10,893 bases of DNA from Nitrospinae bacterium RIFCSPLOWO2_12_FULL_45_22 (GTDB lineage: Bacteria; 2-12-FULL-45-22), in NCBI GenBank assembly GCA_001803565.1, contig MHDQ01000317.1, positions 1-10,893 on the forward strand, given 5' to 3'. Made by a program: the position numbers and the translations under genes. The notes beneath the pieces were generated by a model that was not told where the DNA came from, searched no databases, and was given only the letters and a program-made list of their open reading frames with translations. Positions 7,333 through 10,893 of this stretch are shown in pieces (the stretch's first letter is position 1; every line of letters begins with the position of its first letter).

Positions 7333-7608
7333 ATGAAATGGAACTATGGTTATACTGATGGACGGGGAGAGTTTTATTTAACGGTTGATACAGACAAATG
7401 TACTGGGTGTGGGGATTGTGTGGAGGCATGCCCTCAAGGGATTCTAGAGGTTGCCCTGAACGATTTTGACCAGGAGGTAGTCCAGGTAAAAGAAACACTG
7501 CGTAAGCAATTGAGCTATAAATGCCTGGGTTACTATGCCGTCTGCAGCAAACAGGAAAAGAATTGCCATAGCGTTTGCCCTACAGACGTAATAACCCATA
7601 CCTGGTAA
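7333..7608 (+). CDS. Small two-cluster ferredoxin-like protein
   Basis: A 91-residue protein. The first site is a standard [4Fe-4S] ferredoxin motif, CTGCGDCVEACPQG (C23, C26, C29, C33). The second set is unusually spaced: C64, then C71, C78 and C82 followed by Pro (C-x6-C-x6-C-x3-CP), with PTDVITHTW closing the protein. The CxxxCP ending suggests a second [4Fe-4S] site whose loops have grown, but this is inferred. It starts 13 bases after the NfnB-like gene, so it is almost certainly co-transcribed. It may be the ferredoxin partner or a dedicated small subunit of the complex. I do not recognise a named family for it. No hairpin terminator is visible in the 60 bases after its stop. Confidence 0.85.
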   Translation: MKWNYGYTDGRGEFYLTVDTDKCTGCGDCVEACPQGILEVALNDFDQEVVQVKETLRKQLSYKCLGYYAVCSKQEKNCHSVCPTDVITHTW

Positions 7609-7667
7609 ATAAGCGGTCAGTATTATAGATGCCTTTTAAAAATGGGCCGGTCGGCTTGATCCCATTG

Positions 7668-7850
7668 TTAGCCCGCTCTTTGTGTGCAAGTGTCAGGCTG
7701 TTGTAAGACCTTGACCTCGTGCTTGATACGCTCGCTTAGTTCTCGATCTGCTACTTCAAGGTCATAGCGTACCTGTAACCGCAACCAAACCGCCGCACTT
7801 GTACCAAAATATCGCGCCAGTCTCATCGCCGTATCTACGGTAAAGGTTCT
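7668..7850 (-). pseudogene. Truncated HigA-like antitoxin (C-terminal part)
   Basis: The minus strand reads RTFTVDTAMRLARYFGTS, then VWLRLQVRYDLEVADRE, then ERIKHEVKVLQ, ending at the stop at 7668-7670. This is the C-terminal half of HigA/VapI-type antitoxins of the Xre family, whose DTAxRLARYFGTS and WLxLQxxYDL signatures are plain. An in-frame TGA at 7851-7853 closes the frame, and the DNA-binding helix-turn-helix that should precede it is not found in any frame nearby. An internal ATG at 7826 would give only 52 residues. No HigB toxin is present. I regard it as a relic; the rest of 7609-7905 shows nothing else recognisable. Confidence 0.7.
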
Positions 7851-7905
7851 TCAAACTATCTTGCAATCAGGCACCTCCCGGAAGTCTGCTCCCCAGTTTG
7901 TTCGG

Positions 7906-8124
7906 CTAATTTCTTTCTTTTTCCGTTTTCGATTTTTCCCTAAATTGCATAGCTGCGGCACTTAGCTCTGCAACTGGCTTATCAACCCAAAGAGTCCTTT
8001 GCCACTTGGTATAATCAAATGGTTCTCTCATTACTAACGAAATGAATCTCTCAGCCTCGACTTTACCTAATGTATTAATAAGAGCTTCGAGTCCTTTAAT
8101 TTTTATTTCTGTATCAGTAATCAT
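7906..8124 (-). CDS. 72-aa partner of the PIN-domain protein, putative antitoxin
   Basis: A small, charged, probably helical protein with the segment EAERFISLVMREPFDYTKWQ (residues about 23-42) followed by a Lys/Glu-rich tail. I recall similar short proteins beside PIN-domain genes but know no established name. It starts with ATG preceded by AAGGAGG seven bases upstream, a strong Shine-Dalgarno sequence lying inside the end of the PIN gene, and overlaps that gene by ATGA (8121-8124), so the two are translationally coupled. The arrangement implies that it neutralises the toxin, with the toxin gene first; this is inferred from position only. No DNA-binding domain of the usual VapB types is apparent. 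Confidence 0.75.
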   Translation of the reverse strand: MITDTEIKIKGLEALINTLGKVEAERFISLVMREPFDYTKWQRTLWVDKPVAELSAAAMQFREKSKTEKERN

Positions 8125-8555
8125 CCAGTTTCCTCCTTTATAAAAGAGATAGGATCAGTCACCTTGATTTCCTTAATGCCAGTTGCCCTTTTGATCAAAT
8201 CGTCATCAGTTGTTAAAAAGTATTCGCATCGCATAGAGATAGCACAAGCCAAATGGAGTGAATCTTTGCTTTTGATCTCCATTTGATGAAACCTTTCAGC
8301 CCATTCAACGATCTCCTTTGTCTCATCTGTATCAACTGAAGCGTGGTTCTTCCAGCCACGGATTGCAATCCTTCTATGATCAAATGGGTTCGCTTCATTC
8401 TCAAAATCCAGGATGTAAGACCATGTGAGTTCAATCTCTTTTTGGAAAATCCTTTCCTGGATATCCAACTTTGCTTCAGTTTCAAGTTTAATTCGAAGTT
8501 GCTTTTGATCGTCAAAGGGACGATTAAAACAACAATTATCAAGATATATTCTCAC
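8121..8555 (-). CDS. PIN-domain ribonuclease, putative toxin (VapC-like)
   Basis: A 144-residue PIN-domain protein opening with MRIYLDNCCFNRPFDDQ, a recognisable subgroup. The acidic active-site residues expected of PIN nucleases can be placed at D6, E52 or E54, D98 (in KSKDSLHLA) and D117 (in TTDDDL), which would bind Mg2+ or Mn2+ for RNA cleavage. Length is normal. The start is GTG at 8555, chosen because the family begins there and GAGG lies 9 bases upstream. The next gene, a 72-residue putative antitoxin, overlaps its stop. A near-consensus promoter lies at 8600-8628. Target RNA cannot be told from sequence. Confidence 0.82.
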   Translation of the reverse strand: MRIYLDNCCFNRPFDDQKQLRIKLETEAKLDIQERIFQKEIELTWSYILDFENEANPFDHRRIAIRGWKNHASVDTDETKEIVEWAERFHQMEIKSKDSLHLACAISMRCEYFLTTDDDLIKRATGIKEIKVTDPISFIKEETG

Positions 8556-8599
8556 TTATTATAACCTCAATATTCCCGATTTTTACAGAATCTTCTGGA

Positions 8600-8628
8600 A
8601 TTATAAAAGAAATACCTGACCACGTCAA
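8600..8628 (-). promoter_or_regulatory. Near-consensus sigma70-type promoter for the PIN toxin pair
   Basis: On the minus strand TTGACG (8628-8623) is followed after exactly 17 bases by a perfect TATAAT (8605-8600). Transcription would begin near 8593, leaving a leader of about 40 bases before the GTG at 8555. The -35 box overlaps the stop codon of the recombinase remnant (8625-8627). No obvious operator palindrome accompanies it. Confidence 0.65.
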
Positions 8629-9214
8629 GGATCTAAAGGACTCTTTATGCTTATCCCCGGCTGATTTAACACATGGGTGTAAACCATGGTAGTTGAGACA
8701 TCGCTATGGCCCAGCAGCTCCTGCACTGTCCTTATGTCGTAATTTGCCTCCAGTAGATGAGTGGCGGAATAAGCTTTACCATCAATTGATAATCACCCGA
8801 CATAGCACCAATTACTCTCATGGTCTCCTCTTTGGTCATCACTGTCGGTAAACGCTTTGGCTTTTTGGCCCTGATGGCATCAATGGAACCATCCAGGTCC
8901 TTTTGGAGAACCTCCTTATAGAGGAACAATAAGGCATTGAAGGCCTGGTTTTGAGTTGCGGCTAATACTTTCATATCCACAGCCAAATAGGAAAGAAATG
9001 CCTCGATCTCCTTATTTCCCATATCTTCTGGAGGCCGTTCATTATGGAAAAGGAGGTATCTCTTGATCCAACCCAGATAACTTTTTTCTGTCCGTATGGA
9101 GTAATGCTTTAACCGGATAAGATCTCTGGCCCGCTCGAAAAGCCCATCGTTCCTCTTGTCAGTCCAGGTATTTTGCCCACCCAGCTCTTCTCTCTTTGTC
9201 TCTGTAGTAAACGA
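8625..9214 (-). pseudogene. Integron-integrase-like tyrosine recombinase with the middle deleted
   Basis: Reading down from 9214, the minus strand gives the N-terminal core-binding domain: ARDLIRLKHYSIRTEKSYLG, then WIKRYLLFHNERPPEDMG, then EAFLSYLAVDMKVLAATQNQ, then KPKRLPTVMTKEE, as far as LMVKLI near 8772. The next bases, in another frame, give [20 protein letters not shown], then [15 protein letters not shown], ending KSPLDP and TGA at 8625. That is the end of the catalytic domain with its Tyr nucleophile (VYTHV). Roughly 120-150 residues, including both catalytic arginines, are missing at a junction about 8763-8775, so it cannot be active. The 5' end also lacks a start codon (in-frame TAA at 9215-9217); the first ATG in frame, at 9022, lies well inside the domain. 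It resembles the IntI/XerC-like solo integrases; no attC site was recognised. Confidence 0.82.
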
Positions 9215-9219
9215 TTACC

Positions 9220-9846
9220 TCATTTTGGCGCCAGGAAATAGGGGAAGATTTCTTTAAGCCGGACTTCTATTTCTCTGGCTTGCTGGCTAAAGGTTTGGAG
9301 ATCAGGGGCCTTAGCCCCTATACCGAACAATCCCGGGCTGCCTAATGTCCTGGGCAAATATTTAAAGTAGTCCGTGATCTCCCGATGAAAATTCCTTCCT
9401 GTCTGCGCATCATATTGTCGTACTGTAGGGGCTAATATTTCCTGATAATATAGCTCCGCCGAATAAAGCCGGGCCTTGTCTGGTATATACCGGGTTAATC
9501 TCTCTTGCTGGTTCCAGTAGAATTTTTGGATCAGAGCCAGGTATACCAGGTTGAGCAGGCCCTTACCAAGTTGAGCCAGGTCTTGGGTGGCAACAACTTC
9601 CTGGAGTAATGGCCCTATCTCTACCTTAATATCCCCCCGGAGTTCCTCTATCTGCCAGGATAGGCTCTTAATATCTTTTCCTACTTTATCCCATTGCTTC
9701 TGTTTGGCATGGAGGATAGCCAGCTTGACCCCTTTAAGCAAGGGGTCTTCCTCCCGGGTATAGCCATAGCCCAGGAGAAAAAAGGCCAGAGAAATGATCA
9801 TAAAGGATACCAAGAACCTATTATTCTGTAGGGAATTTAATTCCAT
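9220..9846 (-). CDS. Exported or membrane-anchored helical protein of unknown function
   Basis: A 208-residue protein I do not recognise. Residues about 8-28 form a signal peptide or anchor: a positively charged start (NNR), then the hydrophobic stretch FLVSFMIISLAFFLLGYGY; no lipobox cysteine is present. The remainder is rich in predicted helix, with conserved-looking segments FYWNQQERLTRYIPDKARL and LGSPGLFGIGAKAPD, and ends FPYFLAPK. It contains no cysteine. It probably acts outside the cytoplasmic membrane. The ATG at 9846 is the first in frame; its ribosome binding site is weak. Its stop lies only a few bases before the recombinase remnant, so that remnant may have been inserted or rearranged behind it. 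The frame is long and intact, which argues that it is a real gene. Confidence 0.7.
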   Translation of the reverse strand: MELNSLQNNRFLVSFMIISLAFFLLGYGYTREEDPLLKGVKLAILHAKQKQWDKVGKDIKSLSWQIEELRGDIKVEIGPLLQEVVATQDLAQLGKGLLNLVYLALIQKFYWNQQERLTRYIPDKARLYSAELYYQEILAPTVRQYDAQTGRNFHREITDYFKYLPRTLGSPGLFGIGAKAPDLQTFSQQAREIEVRLKEIFPYFLAPK

Positions 9847-9970
9847 AGGATCATATTAACTCTCTTCATCCTTACTATCAACCGAAAATAAGCAGAGTGT
9901 GGTTATGAGGTAGGGTTAGCGTTGGCTTCTGGATTAAGGGAGAAAAGGAGGATAGGAACCTTTAGGCGGT

Positions 9971-10167
9971 TCAATTGATTATAAAATGGACATGTTATGT
10001 TGAGCTCAACATAAGACATGGTTATTCATTAGGCAGTATAACCAGATCTTTAAATTATATTTCTGGCTATATTCTTTTAGCCATGACTCATATTGAATAA
10101 AGTCCACTTCTTCCTTGAAGATGGTTTGCTTGTAGTTACCTCTTTGAATTACGTGATACGGATACCT
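9971..10167 (-). pseudogene. Y1 (HUH, IS200-like/RAYT) transposase N-terminal remnant
   Basis: The minus strand reads RYPYHVIQRGNYKQTIFKEE, then FIQYESWLKEYSQKYNLK, then IWLYCLMNNHV, the N-terminal third of the transposase_17 family (YHVxxRGN ... LMxNHVHF). The frame then breaks at a palindromic insertion (9989-10020). Removing 26 bases restores NNHVHFII, the HUH metal-binding motif, before a TGA at 9971. The catalytic tyrosine region is absent, so the gene is dead. Upstream it abuts a methylase 3' fragment, and an in-frame TAA lies just before the first codon listed. Positions 9847-9970 beyond it, the leader of the 208-aa gene, show nothing recognisable. Confidence 0.85.
9989..10020. repeat. 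20-bp perfect palindrome flanked by a 6-bp direct repeat (insertion scar)
   Basis: TTATGTTGAGCTCAACATAA (9995-10014) is perfectly self-complementary and is bounded on both sides by the same direct repeat, GACATG (9989-9994 and 10015-10020). It interrupts the HUH codons of the transposase remnant, and removing palindrome plus one GACATG restores the reading frame and the expected NHVHF motif. This is the structure of an insertion with a 6-bp target duplication. The palindrome equals two abutting 10-bp inverted ends (TTATGTTGAG), as would be left if an element lost its interior. Confidence 0.85.
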
Positions 10168-10258
10168 TTACATCTGCCTGCTTTTGCGGATTTTGCAGGT
10201 AATCTTCGTCTTTGGTGATGGCAAGGATGCGGTCAACGATGGGGATGAAAGCGTCGGC
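10166..10258 (-). pseudogene. 3'-end remnant of an Eco57I/TaqI-type DNA methylase
   Basis: The minus strand gives DAFIPIVDRILAITKDEDYL then QNPQKQADVK, matching the conserved C-terminal region of large N6-adenine methylases and type IIG restriction-modification proteins. The match stops at about 10166, where transposase sequence begins, so the final 30 or so residues are missing. It starts directly after the stop of the DUF2283 gene, with nothing of the rest of the methylase. The part KDEDYL-x-NP-x-KQA-x-VK is shared with the second copy at the end of the window. Confidence 0.7.
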
Positions 10259-10260
10259 AG

Positions 10261-10470
10261 TTAAGCAACCTGGAGTTTCTTTTCCATTAATTTGAGGATG
10301 TCCTTAAACATACAAGATGCTTTAAACAGCTCAACGCCAATAAGATTGCCTTTACTGTCAAGTTCCATATTTACGCCAGGGGATACCTCCACAACCTCTG
10401 CTTCTACTTCCTCTTTGGCAAGATAGAGAATGTCCTCTTCTTCATCATAAAAGACCTTAAAATCGCCCAT
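10261..10470 (-). CDS. DUF2283 family protein, putative antitoxin
   Basis: A 69-residue DUF2283 protein: FKVFYDEEEDILYLAK near the N-terminus (Y-x-E-E-x-D-x-L-Y), then VEVSPGVNMELDSKGNLIGV and an E-L-F-K-A-S segment. The start is ATG at 10470, with GGAGG 8 bases upstream; it shares its first base with the stop of the preceding gene (TAATG), so the two are coupled. An in-frame ATG at 10485 is part of the ribosome binding site and would only add five residues. DUF2283 genes are often paired with DUF4258-type genes and are suspected antitoxins; direct function is not established from sequence. Confidence 0.8.
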   Translation of the reverse strand: MGDFKVFYDEEEDILYLAKEEVEAEVVEVSPGVNMELDSKGNLIGVELFKASCMFKDILKLMEKKLQVA

Positions 10471-10751
10471 TATATTTTCCTCCACCTTCCTGATTGAATT
10501 CTGTTTTCTTTTTGCCCTTTCTTCAAAGGATGGATGGTTAACAGCTTAACTCCCGCATCCTCATGCTTATATGCTACCATTATATATCTTTCTTTGCCAT
10601 ATATTACTGCATTCATAACTGCTATTGTATGACCTGTTTCGGTATCTATGAAGCGCTCCTCTGCATTCTTGTAGATTTCCTTTGGCAGGTCGTATTCAAT
10701 CCTCCTCAGAGCAATTCTTGTTTCAATGTGCCTTGAATATTTAATCTGCAT
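10470..10751 (-). CDS. DUF4258-like small basic protein, putative toxin
   Basis: A 93-residue protein with IKYSRHIETRIALRRI near the N-terminus and VKLLTIHPLKKGQKENR near the C-terminus, a pattern like DUF4258 and other small RelE/BrnT-like toxin folds; the C-terminus is strongly basic. AGGGG lies about 10 bases before the ATG at 10751. It is coupled by TAATG to the DUF2283 gene, making a toxin-first pair, and begins 6 bases after the methylase stop, so it may be co-transcribed with that gene. The family assignment rests on pattern recognition and is moderate. Confidence 0.65.
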   Translation of the reverse strand: MQIKYSRHIETRIALRRIEYDLPKEIYKNAEERFIDTETGHTIAVMNAVIYGKERYIMVAYKHEDAGVKLLTIHPLKKGQKENRIQSGRWRKI

Positions 10752-10757
10752 GGCTAT

Positions 10758-10893
10758 TCACCCCTTTCCCTCCACAATCCGTATCTCCTCCTCCGTCAAA
10801 CTGTAGAGCTGGTACACCATCTGGTCAATCTCCCGCTCCAGCGCCTTCACCTGCGCCTGCTTGGCAGGGTTCTCTAAATAATCCTCGTCTTTG
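10758..10893 (-). CDS. C-terminal end of an Eco57I/TaqI-type DNA methylase (partial, runs off the window)
   Basis: The last 44 residues, KDEDYLENPAKQAQVKALER then EIDQMVYQLYSLTEEEIRIV and EGKG, end at the TGA at 10758-10760. This is the characteristic C-terminus of large N6-adenine methylase / type IIG restriction-modification proteins (I-D-x-x-V-Y-x-L-Y-x-L-T-x-E-E-I-x-I-V-E). The gene continues beyond position 10893, so nothing can be said about its catalytic motifs or whether it is intact. A damaged relative of the same region lies at 10166-10258, on the other side of the DUF4258-like/DUF2283 pair. Confidence 0.75.
   Translation of the reverse strand, partial: KDEDYLENPAKQAQVKALEREIDQMVYQLYSLTEEEIRIVEGKG

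Noticed and set aside
7609-7667. Rho-independent terminator after the ferredoxin-like gene
   Set aside because: Only a short GCCG/CGGC stem near 7645 is present, with no following T run.
8213-8564. Alternative open frames on both strands over the PIN gene
   Set aside because: They are shadows of the PIN coding frame, which has the conserved N-terminus and acidic residues.
8625-9214. An active integron platform with attC sites
   Set aside because: The integrase lacks its catalytic middle and start codon, and I saw no attC-like imperfect palindromes or cassette array.
9995-10014. Operator or transcription terminator
   Set aside because: The exact flanking direct repeat and the restored transposase frame show an insertion; there is no T run and no nearby gene start suited to an operator.
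7609-10893. CRISPR array or tRNA genes in the accessory half
   Set aside because: No regularly spaced direct repeats and no cloverleaf-like sequence were found on reading both strands.

Overview
The window has two halves of different character. Positions 64-7608 form a six-gene plus-strand operon for soluble, iron-sulfur-rich electron transfer. Positions 7609-10893 are a minus-strand accessory zone of small toxin-antitoxin-like pairs, one exported protein of unknown function, and decayed fragments of a tyrosine recombinase, a Y1 (HUH) transposase, a HigA-like antitoxin and a DNA methylase. No membrane subunit, rRNA, tRNA or CRISPR array is visible. The gene content suggests an anaerobic bacterium. 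Heavy use of AGG (Arg) and ATA (Ile) codons, the 8-bp-periodic palindromic repeat and the types of gene remnant would fit environmental lineages such as Desulfobacterota, Nitrospirota or Chloroflexota, but the sequence does not settle the phylum.

Operon layout: NuoE/HydC-like (64-522), NuoF/HydB-like with extra N- and C-terminal Fe-S domains (506-2407), a NuoG/FdhA-like subunit (2508-5033), an NfnA/SudB-like subunit (5026-5856), an NfnB/SudA/GltD-like subunit (5925-7319) and a small ferredoxin-like protein (7333-7608). E/F and G/NfnA overlap. F and G are separated by a roughly 109-bp imperfect palindromic repeat. NuoF has the NADH/FMN site, NfnB the NADPH/FAD site, NfnA a second FAD plus a [2Fe-2S] site, and NuoG and the ferredoxin supply a chain of Fe-S clusters. 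I infer a soluble NADH/NADPH/ferredoxin transhydrogenase, possibly electron-bifurcating. The molybdopterin-type domain of NuoG lacks the catalytic Cys/Sec motif of formate dehydrogenases, so it is probably structural. NuoG also carries an in-frame palindromic insertion and an unusual doubled cysteine motif.

Accessory half, all on the minus strand and convergent with the operon: a truncated HigA-like antitoxin (7668-7850); a PIN-domain toxin followed by a 72-aa partner (8555 down to 7906) with a near-consensus sigma70-type promoter; an integron-integrase-like recombinase that has lost its middle (8625-9214); a 208-aa exported helical protein (9220-9846); a Y1 transposase remnant (9971-10167) interrupted inside its HUH motif by a 20-bp perfect palindrome flanked by an exact 6-bp direct repeat; a methylase 3'-end remnant (10166-10258); a DUF4258-like/DUF2283 pair (10751 down to 10261); and the 3' end of a second methylase copy running off the window (10758-10893).

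The most notable points are the combination of NuoEFG with NfnAB in one operon, the two repeat insertions that have altered its proteins, and the palindrome-plus-target-duplication scar in the transposase.
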